DNA from: Novosphingobium sp.
GTDB taxonomy: Bacteria; Pseudomonadota; Alphaproteobacteria; Sphingomonadales; Sphingomonadaceae
Direction: 5' to 3'
Assembly: GCA_024236175.1 (NCBI GenBank)
Contig: JACKKY010000001.1
Coordinates: 1,612,001 to 1,676,000 of the forward strand
Length of the DNA stretch: 64,000 nt
Shown: positions 22,642-32,159 of the stretch, one piece after another
Numbering within the stretch: position 1 is the stretch's first letter
Layout of the letters: every line of letters begins with the position of its first letter
Program-made: the position numbers and the translations under genes
Notes under the pieces: generated by a model
The model's input: only the letters and a program-made list of their open reading frames with translations
What the model was told of the DNA's origin: nothing
Databases searched by the model: none

Positions 22642-25600
22642 TCAGTCGCGCCGCGGCATCCACAGCGACATGTCGACCTCGTCGGTCACCTTGTAAGGCA
22701 CACCCCGCTTGTTGAGGAACAGCTTCTCCATCTCGGGCCGGGTGAAGGGCCGCGAGCCGAGCCGGCCGAAGACGGCGATCTGCCCGCCGGTCTCGTCGAC
22801 TGCGCGATCACGGTCGAGGCCTTTCGACAGTGCCACCGCCGGGCTCGGCGTCTTAACCCAGGCGATCAGCTGCGGCTTGGGCGCCGGCGAGAAGCCGTAG
22901 AAATTGGGCTGGGTCGACGGCGAGGTCAGCTGCAGGACCTTGAGGCCGTTGCGCCCGTCGGCGACATAGGCGAACAGCGTGGCGTTGGTCGAGCCGACGA
23001 TCACGTCCTCGGCATCGTTGAGCTGGCCGTCCAGCGTCACCTTTTCATAAAGTTTCGGTGCGACCGGCCTAGTGATGTCGACAATCGCCAGCCCGTCCTG
23101 CTTGGCTGCGACATAGGCATAGGTGCGCGCCAGATAGACGCGCCGTGCATCGGCGAGCGGCAGCGTCGCCTCCGGCAGGTGCCGGGGGTTGGCAAGGTCC
23201 GTTACGTCGAACAGTTCGAGGCCGTTTGCCGTCGTCGCCCACAGGTAGCGGAACTGCACCGCCGTCGCCCGCGGATCGGTGAGCGGCACGACGCTTTTCA
23301 CTTCCGGCGCCAGGCAGGTCTCGCCCGCCTTGGGATCGACGTCGCAGGCGTTCTCGCGCGACCACGGCTTGGGGAGGTGGACGGTGACCAGCGCCCTGTC
23401 GGTGACGATGTAGGCATAGTCGCCGGCAAGGGTGATGTGGCGTGCGCCGGTCAGCACGCCGTCGGGGTTGAACGTCAGCGCGCGCTTGATGTCGTTGTTG
23501 CGGAATTCCCCGTCCGCGAAGGTGTTGACGTTCACCGCGATCAGCCCTTCGACGCTGTCGGTCACGAAGGCGTAGTTGTAGATCGGGCTGAACGGCTGTT
23601 CCTCATTGAGCGCACGCAGTTCCGGGGTGCTGCGCGTCGGCGCGATCGCCTGGTTGGTGGGGATCGCCATGCAGGTCGCGTTCTTCGAGCCGACCCGCAT
23701 GTCCTGGCCCAGCGGCGAGAACGGCGCGCTGATGACGGCGTCGGAGAAGCCCTTGTTGGAAACCGAGGCGATGTCATAGACGGCGAAGCCGCCCTTGCCT
23801 TCGGCCACGAACATGTATTCGCCGCGCATCTGCAGGCAGCCGACCCGGTCGCGCGTGCCCTGGACGACATTGCGGAACTGCTCGAACGCCTTGGTTTCGC
23901 CGGAGAGGTTCGCGTCAAAGGTCTTCCCGCGCGTCCAGTTCTTCAGCTCGCGGCCGTTCTGTTCGACATGCAGCCGATAGTAGTCTGGATAGGCGTAACG
24001 GTGCAGGTAGGAGCCGATCACCGCCTGCGGTTCGTCCCATTCGGATACGCGCACCGCCTCGAACCCGCCTTCGAGGCCGGCCCAGGCGTGCTGCCCGACG
24101 AAATTGACGAAGTTGGTGCCGAGCAGCAGCAGCTGCGCCATGATCGCATTGTTGTCGTCGGCATCGCTGAGGTGGCAGTCGGTGCAGGTCTTGGTCTCGG
24201 TCAGCCGCACGGTGTGCGGGAAGTGCGGCGCGAAAGCCTGGCTGGAAAAACCGATGCCGCTGATCGGCGGCTGCTGCACGTAGATGCGCTCGCGGTTGAC
24301 GTTGGTCGAGGACAGCACCAGCGCCGAGGACGAGCGCACCGGGGTGATCTGGTTGCCCTTGGTGGTCTGGTGCTTGCCGAGCTGGAACATCTGGTCGCGC
24401 GCGACCTGCGGATTGTAGGTTGCGAAGTTGCGAGTCACTTCGCCCTCGTAATGGTGGACGGGGGCCTGCCAGTTCGCCTCGATGGGGAGGTGGCAGCCGC
24501 CACAACTCGTTGTCCAGCTCAGATGGCAGGTGAAGCACGCCATCTCCGGTTCCTTGTGCGCGCGGTCGTCCATCGCCACGCCCGGGCCGAAGCCGAACTT
24601 GCCGTCGTCTGCGCCCGACTTGCTCATCAGCTTGGCGCGGGCGGACTTGCCGTTGAACCCGGGCGAGGACGGATCGACGCTGTCCTTCACCAGGCTTACT
24701 TCCCAGGACAGGTCGGGATCGACGATCGAGCGCTGGATCAGCTTGCGCCGTCCGAAGTCGTCCTTGATCCATTCGAATCGGCGCTCTCCGTCCGGGTTGC
24801 GCAGCAGCGCGAGGTTGTTGCCCTTCGGCGGCGCGGCCGGGCCGGACGTCAGCAGGTTGGGATAGGCATCGGCGGTGCCGTGGCAGTCCTTGCAGCCGAT
24901 CTCGATCGCATTGGCGACCTCGCCGTAGATGAAGCCGGTGCCGTGGCTGTCCTGCGCGAAGTGGCAATCGGCGCATTGCATGCCCTTCTCGGCGTGGATG
25001 TCCATCATGTGGACGGCCTTGCCCGGATTGACGCCGGCCGGGACGAACTTGCCTTCGCCGTCCTTGCGCCATTTCTCGGGATCGTCGGGCGAGACGATAT
25101 TGCCTTCCGCATCGAGCAGGTTGCCCTCGCGGTCGCGCTTGAAGATCGCGCGGAAGTTCCAGCCGTGGCCGTGGTAGTCGCCGAACTGGGTGTCCTTCAG
25201 TTCCGGGTTCAGGTCGTAGACGTTACGCAGGAAGTCGATATCCGCCCAAAGCCCCTTGGGCGCGGCGCCTTCGGGATTGCGTTCGTTGATACGGCGCACT
25301 TCCTCGGCGGTGGGATATTTCTGCTGCTTGTAGGTCTTCTCGTATTCCTCGTCGCTCATGCCTTCCGGCCGGGGCGTTTCGTTCTCGGGGCCCGGCCACA
25401 TTTTCGGTGCGTCGGATTCGTAGTCCCACATCGTGTAGCCGAGGAAGCTGTTCAGGAAGATGTTCGGCTGGTGCATGTGGCAGTTCATGCATTGCGCGGT
25501 GGGGATCGCGCGGGTGAAGACGTGCTGCAGCGGGTGGCCCTTTTCCTTGACCATCTCGCCGCTGCCGTGCCCGTCGCCATGCGCGTCGCCGTGGCCATCG

Positions 25601-26772
25601 TCATGGCCGGAGCCGTGCCCGCCCTTCAGCCCGCCGTGCGCCGGTTCCATCTTCGCGGCGATCGTGGGGTCCTTGGTGATGGTCTGGCCGTCGCGGCCGA
25701 GCGGGGCATAGATCAGGCTGTGCCTCGGCTCGCGGTCGTTGGCGTAGACCACATGGCAGGCCGAGCAGCCCGAATGGCGATAATCGCCCGGCTGGTCGTT
25801 GGTGCCCATGAACCAGGTGAACGGGTCGTTGAGCCGGGTCTTGTGGATGTTGAGCACCGGGATCGAGACTCGCAGCCCGGTGCCGGGTCCGCGGTTCGAT
25901 TGCTTGAGGTCGGGCCGGCCCGGTTCTTCCAGGCGCTGGATCTGCCCCAGCGAATTGGGCAGGCCGACTTCGGCGAAGTTGCTGTTGATGTTGCGGCCGC
26001 CGCGCTCGAACACGCGGAATATGTCGCCGGGCGGGACGACGTTCCAGCGCGGCAGCGGATAAAGCGCCGCCAGCGCGCCGCGCGCCTTCTGTTCCTCGGT
26101 CAGCTCGCCGGGCGGATCGCCGGGTGAGACCACCTTCGCCGCCTCGCCCTCACGGGTATAGGCTTCGCCGAAGATGTAGTTCTTGAAGGGAACGATGCCG
26201 TTGTTGTAGGCGCCGCCGCCCCACAGCATCGCGCCCGACGCCATCAGCGAGCGTTCGGCCGCCTCGATGATCGGCATGTGGCAGGAGCCGCAGGCCTCGC
26301 GCGCGACGCGCAGGTCGCCGGGATTGTTGAAGCGGACGAATTCCGGCGATTCCTTGTTGAGCAGCGCGTAGCTGCGCTTGGGGTTCGCCGAGGAGGGATA
26401 GTGCCAGCTTTCCGGATAGCGCGGCAGCACGTGGGCCCGTTCGCGCGCGGCGACATAGGCGGCATCGGTGAAGCCCAGCTCCGGATCGCCATGCACGCTG
26501 GCGTTGCCGCCGTGGCAATCGACGCAGCCCAGCCGCACGGCCGGCGTGGCATGCATCGTCGGCGCGTCGGTCTCGACATGGCAGGACAGGCAGCCGGCCG
26601 ATTTCAGCTTCACGTCCGCAACGCTTTGCCGGGCCGGCGCGGGCGGCGCCTTGACCAGCGAATAGTCGCGCTCGACGGGTTTTTCCTCTTCGCTGGCAAG
26701 GCTCCGGCTGGCCGGAATGACGACCGTCGCCAGCAGGGCGAGGAGGACGAGAAGGGATCGAAGCAGCCGCAT
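22642..26772 (-). CDS. Decaheme cytochrome c with C-terminal LVIVD beta-propeller
   Basis: A 1376-residue exported cytochrome. A signal peptide covers residues 1-26. Ten CxxCH sites lie between about 61 and 866 (CLSCH, CVDCH, CGSCH, CSACH, CMNCH, CADCH, CKDCH, CFTCH, CGGCH, CTDCH). A His/Gly/Asp-rich linker near residues 375-400 looks able to bind metal. From about 985 to 1340 there are no hemes; instead LVIVD-type repeats (YAYVAAKQDGLAIVDITRP, GLELFDVTDLANPRHL, YMFVAEGKGGFAVYDI) predict a beta-propeller. Its start overlaps the porin stop by 1 bp. It is probably the outer-surface or outer-membrane-associated terminal of the conduit; surface location is inferred. Confidence 0.9.
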   Translation of the reverse strand: MRLLRSLLVLLALLATVVIPASRSLASEEEKPVERDYSLVKAPPAPARQSVADVKLKSAGCLSCHVETDAPTMHATPAVRLGCVDCHGGNASVHGDPELGFTDAAYVAARERAHVLPRYPESWHYPSSANPKRSYALLNKESPEFVRFNNPGDLRVAREACGSCHMPIIEAAERSLMASGAMLWGGGAYNNGIVPFKNYIFGEAYTREGEAAKVVSPGDPPGELTEEQKARGALAALYPLPRWNVVPPGDIFRVFERGGRNINSNFAEVGLPNSLGQIQRLEEPGRPDLKQSNRGPGTGLRVSIPVLNIHKTRLNDPFTWFMGTNDQPGDYRHSGCSACHVVYANDREPRHSLIYAPLGRDGQTITKDPTIAAKMEPAHGGLKGGHGSGHDDGHGDAHGDGHGSGEMVKEKGHPLQHVFTRAIPTAQCMNCHMHQPNIFLNSFLGYTMWDYESDAPKMWPGPENETPRPEGMSDEEYEKTYKQQKYPTAEEVRRINERNPEGAAPKGLWADIDFLRNVYDLNPELKDTQFGDYHGHGWNFRAIFKRDREGNLLDAEGNIVSPDDPEKWRKDGEGKFVPAGVNPGKAVHMMDIHAEKGMQCADCHFAQDSHGTGFIYGEVANAIEIGCKDCHGTADAYPNLLTSGPAAPPKGNNLALLRNPDGERRFEWIKDDFGRRKLIQRSIVDPDLSWEVSLVKDSVDPSSPGFNGKSARAKLMSKSGADDGKFGFGPGVAMDDRAHKEPEMACFTCHLSWTTSCGGCHLPIEANWQAPVHHYEGEVTRNFATYNPQVARDQMFQLGKHQTTKGNQITPVRSSSALVLSSTNVNRERIYVQQPPISGIGFSSQAFAPHFPHTVRLTETKTCTDCHLSDADDNNAIMAQLLLLGTNFVNFVGQHAWAGLEGGFEAVRVSEWDEPQAVIGSYLHRYAYPDYYRLHVEQNGRELKNWTRGKTFDANLSGETKAFEQFRNVVQGTRDRVGCLQMRGEYMFVAEGKGGFAVYDIASVSNKGFSDAVISAPFSPLGQDMRVGSKNATCMAIPTNQAIAPTRSTPELRALNEEQPFSPIYNYAFVTDSVEGLIAVNVNTFADGEFRNNDIKRALTFNPDGVLTGARHITLAGDYAYIVTDRALVTVHLPKPWSRENACDVDPKAGETCLAPEVKSVVPLTDPRATAVQFRYLWATTANGLELFDVTDLANPRHLPEATLPLADARRVYLARTYAYVAAKQDGLAIVDITRPVAPKLYEKVTLDGQLNDAEDVIVGSTNATLFAYVADGRNGLKVLQLTSPSTQPNFYGFSPAPKPQLIAWVKTPSPAVALSKGLDRDRAVDETGGQIAVFGRLGSRPFTRPEMEKLFLNKRGVPYKVTDEVDMSLWMPRRD

Positions 26773-28778
26773 CAGTAGGTCAGGATCACATTGCCGAGCA
26801 CGGAATAGTAATTCCGGTGCCCGGCGAGGTTGTCAAAGAGATCGCGGAAGCCCTTGCCGGAAACCAGCGCGGCGCCGGACAGGCGGAAAACGATGTTCTG
26901 GGTTGCCTTGGGTCGCCAGATCGCGGCGGCGGAAAGGTCCCAGCCGATGGTCTTGGGGATCGACCCCTCGTTGCGCAGCACCTGTAGTGTCGCCGTGTTC
27001 TCGAACCACAGGTGGTTGGCGTTGGTCGAAAGGCGCAGCTCCGGGGTCAGGTCGAAATCGGCGCCCGCGCCCAGCAGGATGGTGCCGGGATTGTTGAAGT
27101 TGGACTGCCCCTCTTCCTTGGACGAGCGCAGCGAATTGAGGATGCCGTTGCGCCCGCTGACCGAGATCACGCGGCCGCCGCCGGCGAAGGGGATCGTCTG
27201 GCGGATCCAGTAGCTGGTGTCGGCGCCGGCGAAGACCGGGTTCTCGAACACCGCGTCGAAGCCGGTTTCCTTGTTGTCGTAGGGATCGCCGTCGCCGCTG
27301 GCGTAGAGGCCGGACAGGCGGAAACGCATCCAGTCCCTGTCGTAGCTGAGCTCGGCGGCGCCGAAAAAGGCGCGGATATCGGCCTTCTCGCCGGTGAAGA
27401 TCGAGTTGCGGTCCTCGCCCAGCGCCGCATAGGCAGACGCCGTCAGGTTGATCCGGCCGACCCTGCCGTCGGCGTTGTAGCCGAGATAGACGACGTCGTA
27501 GTCGCGCCCGCGAAGATTGCCGATCAGCGCCGGACGCACCGGAAAGCCGTTGTCGTCGATATGGATGTCGTCGCCTTCGCGGTTGCGGTTGTAGGCGACG
27601 GTGAACTGGCTGGTCAGCGCCGGGATCAGGAAGTCCTGGCGATAGGCGTTGGCGATGAACAGGAAATCGTCGCGCGGGCTCTGCACCACCGAGTTGAGGC
27701 CGCTGTTGGTGTCCTTCTCGAGCCGCCAGAACGCGGCGAGGTTGTACTGGAAGCGGTTGTTGTCGCGATTGCCGAAGAAGCGGATGCCAAGCTGGTTGTC
27801 GTTGAACAGGAAGCCGCGGAAATCGGCCTGGAACGGCTGCACGCCGATGCGGAACGAGTCGAAGTCGTAGCGGTCGGAAGTGTTGCGGATGTGATAGTCG
27901 AAGAAGGCTTCCTGCACGCCCAGGAAGTGGTCGGTACGGTGCGACGGCTTGGACGGTTCGACGAACAGCACGCGGCGTTCGGGCACGTTCACATGGTTCA
28001 CGTTGAACGCCAGCGCCACGCGATATTCCACATTGGGCGGCTTGAAGGCGGTATTGCCCTTGGTGAGCGCGAGATTGGCGATCACCGTCTGCGAGAACAC
28101 GAAACTCGCATCCTTGCCGAACACGTCGATGCTGTGCGGCCGCTCCGTGGTCTGCACGCCGACCGGGATCGGGAACGTGCGGGGCTCGAGCACCGTGTCG
28201 GAAATCACGCTGGCCGAGAAGAACCAGTCGTCGCCCTTGAGGAAGCCCGGGCGCTTGTCCGCGGGGATGGGCAAGTCGCCCTTCAGCACGTTCTGGTGGA
28301 AGGGATCGAGCTTGGAATGGCAGACATGCTGCAGGTTCGGGAAGATGTGGTAGGTCGCGGCGGCCGCATCCTTGGCGGGGCACAGCGTGGTCATGATCCG
28401 CCAGCGGTCGGGAAGCGGGATTTCGTCGGTGGGGAAGGCTTCCGGCACCGGCGCGCGCAATGCGCCGGGATTGTCCTGCGCAAGCTGCCCGGGAAGTTCC
28501 TCGTTGTAGCCCGGCCGTCGGCGGCCTTCGATCACGCCTGCGTCAACGTCCTGCGGAGCGGGATCGGTGCCGGGCGGCTCCATGATCGGGCGCAGGTCCC
28601 TGGTCAGCGCCTCGATCTCATCCGTCACTTCGGGCGGGGGAGCGTCGTCGGCCGCCGGTTCGGACGCGTCGGCTGGCGCCTGCGCCTCTTCCTCTGCCAT
28701 CGCCGGCTCGCCCGCCATCGCGCCGGCCATCGGCTGGGCCAGCAACAGGGGCAGGGCGATCGGCGATACTGCCATCAC
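26772..28778 (-). CDS. Outer-membrane beta-barrel porin of a porin-cytochrome conduit
   Basis: A 668-residue protein with a hydrophobic N-terminal export signal, an acidic Pro/Ala-rich segment (25-120), then many alternating aromatic/polar strands typical of outer-membrane barrels (for example DYDVVYLGYNADGRVGRINL, ending NYYSVLGNVILTY with a C-terminal aromatic residue). A single CPAKD and an HVCHSK near residues 132-155 are not canonical heme sites. In porin-cytochrome conduits (MtrB or Pcc type) such a barrel houses a multiheme protein. Placement between the GlcG-like lipoprotein gene (4-bp overlap) and the decaheme gene (1-bp overlap) supports this. I do not assign it to MtrB proper. Confidence 0.75.
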   Translation of the reverse strand: MMAVSPIALPLLLAQPMAGAMAGEPAMAEEEAQAPADASEPAADDAPPPEVTDEIEALTRDLRPIMEPPGTDPAPQDVDAGVIEGRRRPGYNEELPGQLAQDNPGALRAPVPEAFPTDEIPLPDRWRIMTTLCPAKDAAAATYHIFPNLQHVCHSKLDPFHQNVLKGDLPIPADKRPGFLKGDDWFFSASVISDTVLEPRTFPIPVGVQTTERPHSIDVFGKDASFVFSQTVIANLALTKGNTAFKPPNVEYRVALAFNVNHVNVPERRVLFVEPSKPSHRTDHFLGVQEAFFDYHIRNTSDRYDFDSFRIGVQPFQADFRGFLFNDNQLGIRFFGNRDNNRFQYNLAAFWRLEKDTNSGLNSVVQSPRDDFLFIANAYRQDFLIPALTSQFTVAYNRNREGDDIHIDDNGFPVRPALIGNLRGRDYDVVYLGYNADGRVGRINLTASAYAALGEDRNSIFTGEKADIRAFFGAAELSYDRDWMRFRLSGLYASGDGDPYDNKETGFDAVFENPVFAGADTSYWIRQTIPFAGGGRVISVSGRNGILNSLRSSKEEGQSNFNNPGTILLGAGADFDLTPELRLSTNANHLWFENTATLQVLRNEGSIPKTIGWDLSAAAIWRPKATQNIVFRLSGAALVSGKGFRDLFDNLAGHRNYYSVLGNVILTY

Positions 28779-30760
28779 AGTCCCTCGCAGACATTCTGGT
28801 CGGACGTGTCGAGGAACGGTGCGAACGGGCAGTTGACGAAGCGCAGCCGGACCATCTTGCCGTCGCTCAGCGTGACGACGATGTTGTCCGCGCGGATGTC
28901 CACCGGGGCGTTGCCGAAGCTGCCGAGCAGTTCGCCGGCATTGTGAACGCCCAGGAAGCTGATCATGTCGTCCTGATCGATGCCGTCGCCGGACACGCCG
29001 ACGCCGCCGACCAGCACGCCGTTGCGATAGACCGGGACCGAACCGGGGAAGATCTGGATGCCGTTATGCAGCCGGTTCTGCCCTTCGATAACGTCCGGGA
29101 TCTTGGTGCAGCGGTGGGCGGTGTCCATGCCGCTCAGGCCGGCGACGAACTGGACGTGCTCGAGGATATTGGCGAGCACCAGCGCCGATTGCAGGCCGGT
29201 GGAGAACGGGTTGAAGTCGTCGATCGGGCGCGAAAGCGGGCCATGCGGGCGGCCGACTTCGCCATCGGGGAAATAGGGGCGCGACAGATTGCCGCCGGAA
29301 CGGTCGGCAAAGGCGACCGTGCCGGTAAGTGCGGACTGGTCGTTGAGGAAAGTGCGCACTGCGGGCACGAAATGGCGCACGTCGGCGCTGGGGTCGGCCA
29401 GCAGTTCGTCGCCGGCGCCGGGGTGGGAGAAGAAGGAAGCGGTGCGTGCCTTCTGCAGGCTGACGTCGATGCCGAACAGCGGTGCATCGGGCGCGCGCAC
29501 GATGCCGAGCACGACGCCGCGCGTGTCGACCACCGAGACCGAGACCTGGGCACGGCTGTCGAGCGGCCGGCGGATCTGGCCGCGCGCGTGCGACATCACC
29601 GTGAAGGCCTGCTCAAGGATGCTGCGCACTTCGTTCGCGCTGAGCGCGGTGCCGACTTCGGCGGCATCGGTTCCGGGGCGGACCGGGAAACGGTTCATCC
29701 CTGCCCCGTCGCTCAGGACGAAGGCCTCGCTGTTGCTGAACTCGGCCGCGGTGGCGCGGCGGATACCCGATGCCTCGCTGCCATAGGCGGTGCCGGTCCG
29801 CAGCGTGGCGACAGGGTAATAGCCGGTTACAGGCTTCAGCATGCCCAGCGCGGGACTGGTGGAAGCGAAAGTCGCGCCGGCCACATCGGCAAGGGCGGAA
29901 TATTCGGCATCGCTGTAGCGCAGCGTCGTTCCGTCGACCGGAATCCGGTTCGCGCGGATCGCGTCGGGGGCTTCGAAGCCGACCGTGCCGGCAAGGGCGA
30001 TGCGCTCGTCGACGTCGCTGTCGACATCGAGCACGTTGGGATCGAGCCCGTAGACGCCGTCGGCCACAACGCCGACCGCGCCGACCAGCACGCCGTTCTT
30101 GTAGAGCGGGAAACCGCCCGGGTCGGCCGAAAGCCCCAGCGGCGAGCGCTTCGGGCCGATAAGCGCGCTCGCGCCTGCCGGCATGTAGCGGGACATCAGG
30201 TCGGAACAGGGCAGCTGGCTGAACTGCACCCCGAACAGCGGGCCGCTTTCAAGACCGACAGTCGAGGGTGCGGGAGGGAAATGCTCCTGCACGATCATGC
30301 TGGCGGTGCGCGAGGAAAAGGCGTTGCCGCCGCTCGACAGATAGGCGCCCGTCAGCGCCTTGGCGATCGCGGCCGCCGTGGCGGGCACCTGTGCGCCCTG
30401 CACGTCGTGCATCGCGCCGCTCACCGGCTTGGGTATCTGCGCGAGAGTGGGCGCGCCGGTCATCTCGAAGACCGCGAGCACGTTGCCGACCCGGTCGGTC
30501 ACCGCGATCACCGCGGGCTGGTTTTCCGTCTGCGCCTGCGCTGCCGCCTGGGCGACGATCTTGCCGACTTCCGCACTGCTGAGCGATTCGAGGGCGGGTG
30601 CGGTGAAATCCTGCGGGGGCACGCCGCCTCCGCCCGACGAACCGCCGCCAGACGAACCGCCGCCGGTGTTGCCCCCGCCCGAGGACGGTGTGTCGCCGCC
30701 TCCGCAGGAGGCAAGCGCGAGCAGCGCCGCGGCTGCCAGGGAGCGGGCAAGTCCGCGCAT
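28775..30760 (-). CDS. Lipoprotein with tandem GlcG/HbpS-type heme-binding domains
   Basis: A 661-residue exported lipoprotein. The signal ends in the lipobox LASC (Cys19), followed by a Gly/Ser-rich tether to residue 47. Two copies of a GlcG/HbpS-like region follow: the first with ALESLSSAEVGKIVAQAAAQ, IAVTDRVGNVLAVFEM and LYKNGVLVGAVGVVADGV; the second with LSANEVRSILEQAFTVMSHA, SVVDTRGVVLGIVRAPDAP and VYRNGVLVGGVGVSGDGID. HbpS-type proteins bind heme or related cofactors. The long size reflects the duplication. It shares 1 bp with the preceding cytochrome stop and overlaps the porin gene by 4 bp. A role in heme handling or as an electron-transfer partner is inferred. Confidence 0.8.
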   Translation of the reverse strand: MRGLARSLAAAALLALASCGGGDTPSSGGGNTGGGSSGGGSSGGGGVPPQDFTAPALESLSSAEVGKIVAQAAAQAQTENQPAVIAVTDRVGNVLAVFEMTGAPTLAQIPKPVSGAMHDVQGAQVPATAAAIAKALTGAYLSSGGNAFSSRTASMIVQEHFPPAPSTVGLESGPLFGVQFSQLPCSDLMSRYMPAGASALIGPKRSPLGLSADPGGFPLYKNGVLVGAVGVVADGVYGLDPNVLDVDSDVDERIALAGTVGFEAPDAIRANRIPVDGTTLRYSDAEYSALADVAGATFASTSPALGMLKPVTGYYPVATLRTGTAYGSEASGIRRATAAEFSNSEAFVLSDGAGMNRFPVRPGTDAAEVGTALSANEVRSILEQAFTVMSHARGQIRRPLDSRAQVSVSVVDTRGVVLGIVRAPDAPLFGIDVSLQKARTASFFSHPGAGDELLADPSADVRHFVPAVRTFLNDQSALTGTVAFADRSGGNLSRPYFPDGEVGRPHGPLSRPIDDFNPFSTGLQSALVLANILEHVQFVAGLSGMDTAHRCTKIPDVIEGQNRLHNGIQIFPGSVPVYRNGVLVGGVGVSGDGIDQDDMISFLGVHNAGELLGSFGNAPVDIRADNIVVTLSDGKMVRLRFVNCPFAPFLDTSDQNVCEGL

Positions 30761-32139
30761 CAGCGCAGCGCCTCGATGCTGCCGGCCGCGCGGCCCAGCG
30801 CGACGCGGAACGTGGCGGGGTCGTATTTTTCCGGGCTGGCCACGGCGGCATAGGCGCGGTTGATATTGGCGCGTATGCCGGCCGCCGCGCCGACGGTGAT
30901 ACGGCCCTGCCGCACCAGTGCGTTGAGCAGAGTGTCGATCGCCATCACGGCCTGGGTCGATCCCGCATAGTCGGTGAAGCGCGGGCTGATCGCCTTGCCG
31001 GCGATGGCCGAGATCACGGCAAAGGATGTGTCCGCGCTGTATCCGCGCGCAGCCAGCACCCGCGACAGCGCGTCCGCCGCGGCATTGAGTTTCCGGGCGG
31101 CCGCGACCGCCTCGCCCCGGCCCCTGTTCATCGCGGCATGGAAATTGCGGCTGGCGGCATCGAATGTCTCGGCCTGGCCCGGCGCCAGCACGCGCGAGAC
31201 GGCGGAGAGCATGATGATGTTCTCGTCGTTATACGGCGGCGTGCCGAAGCGGATCGGCCGTCCCGGATTGGTTTCGAAGCTGCGCTTGAAAGTGCTGCGG
31301 TCGTAGATCTGGCGGTGGCAGCTGTGGCAATCGTAAAAATAGAATTCCGGGAAGATCCCCTGGCTGCCGTGATCGGAGGTGGCGAAGAGGCTGAGCGAGC
31401 GCTGCACGGCTTCCGCCTGGCCCACGGCCCAGAGCTGGAGGTTGTCCACCCTGCCCTTGCGCCTGACGTAGTCCGCGTCTTCGTCCCAGTGCAGCTGCAG
31501 CGCGGAAAACAGGTCGAGCTCGAAGGAAATGCGCGGGTGGCCAGCAGCCATCATCGAATGGGTGACGAACTGGCCCGGCTTGGCGCTGCCGAAATGGCAA
31601 TCGAGGCAGACCGAGGCGCGGGCGCTCGCATTCTCGAGCGGAACGAGGCCGTTTTCCACGTTTTTCGCGTGGGTCGCTGGCACGGCGTAGTGGCTTGCCA
31701 GCCAGCCGGACGAGGCCCCGTGGCACGATTCGCAGCCGACGCCGTCTGAAAGCAGGAACCTGTCGCCGCGCTGGCCGGCGGGGGCGAACGTCGCATGGCA
31801 GCCCAGGCAGGCCGGCGCGGCGGTCGCCTTGCCCAGGCCGAGCGCCGTGGCGATGTTCTGGCCGCGCGTGGTCGCGAGCACGGCATAGGCGCGGCTGTGC
31901 GCGCCGCTCTTGTTGGATGGCTCCTGCCAGCGTCGCAGCTCATCCTGGCGCACGACCTTGCCGTCGCCTTCGTTGCGTCCGTGGCAGGTGGAGCCGGCGC
32001 AGCTTGCCACGCCTTCGAACCGGCCGCCCGCGTTCGCGGCCGCGACGCCCAGGAACAGCATGGCCAGCAGGACAACCAGCCGAACTCCAAACCGCGGTCC
32101 GGCCCATTGTCCTGTCAGCGCTGCCGCTCGCATCATCAA
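30760..32139 (-). CDS. Multiheme cytochrome c, five predicted hemes
   Basis: A 459-residue exported cytochrome (signal peptide to about residue 38, ANA). Four canonical heme sites (CLGCH, CESCH, CLDCH, CHSCH) follow one CX4CH site (CAGSTCH near residue 47), an atypical heme-attachment spacing seen in some multiheme proteins. The pattern resembles cytochrome c554 or related tetraheme proteins. The heme-free C-terminal 170 residues are mostly helical. It lies 20 bp after the adenylate cyclase gene and overlaps the lipoprotein gene. It probably relays electrons through the periplasm. Confidence 0.85.
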   Translation of the reverse strand: MMMRAAALTGQWAGPRFGVRLVVLLAMLFLGVAAANAGGRFEGVASCAGSTCHGRNEGDGKVVRQDELRRWQEPSNKSGAHSRAYAVLATTRGQNIATALGLGKATAAPACLGCHATFAPAGQRGDRFLLSDGVGCESCHGASSGWLASHYAVPATHAKNVENGLVPLENASARASVCLDCHFGSAKPGQFVTHSMMAAGHPRISFELDLFSALQLHWDEDADYVRRKGRVDNLQLWAVGQAEAVQRSLSLFATSDHGSQGIFPEFYFYDCHSCHRQIYDRSTFKRSFETNPGRPIRFGTPPYNDENIIMLSAVSRVLAPGQAETFDAASRNFHAAMNRGRGEAVAAARKLNAAADALSRVLAARGYSADTSFAVISAIAGKAISPRFTDYAGSTQAVMAIDTLLNALVRQGRITVGAAAGIRANINRAYAAVASPEKYDPATFRVALGRAAGSIEALR

Positions 32140-32159
32140 TACCCCCCGGTGGTGCCGCG

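Noticed and set aside
23179..26127. A 982-codon plus-strand frame opposite the decaheme/LVIVD gene
   Set aside because: It is the complement of a gene with ten heme motifs and a signal peptide. The frame has the repetitive Val/Gly/Arg/Asp composition of an antisense shadow.
26772..28778. The porin gene as a heme protein because of its Cys-containing segments
   Set aside because: The segments CPAKD and HVCHSK do not form a CxxCH motif; the protein is a predicted barrel without a clear heme site.
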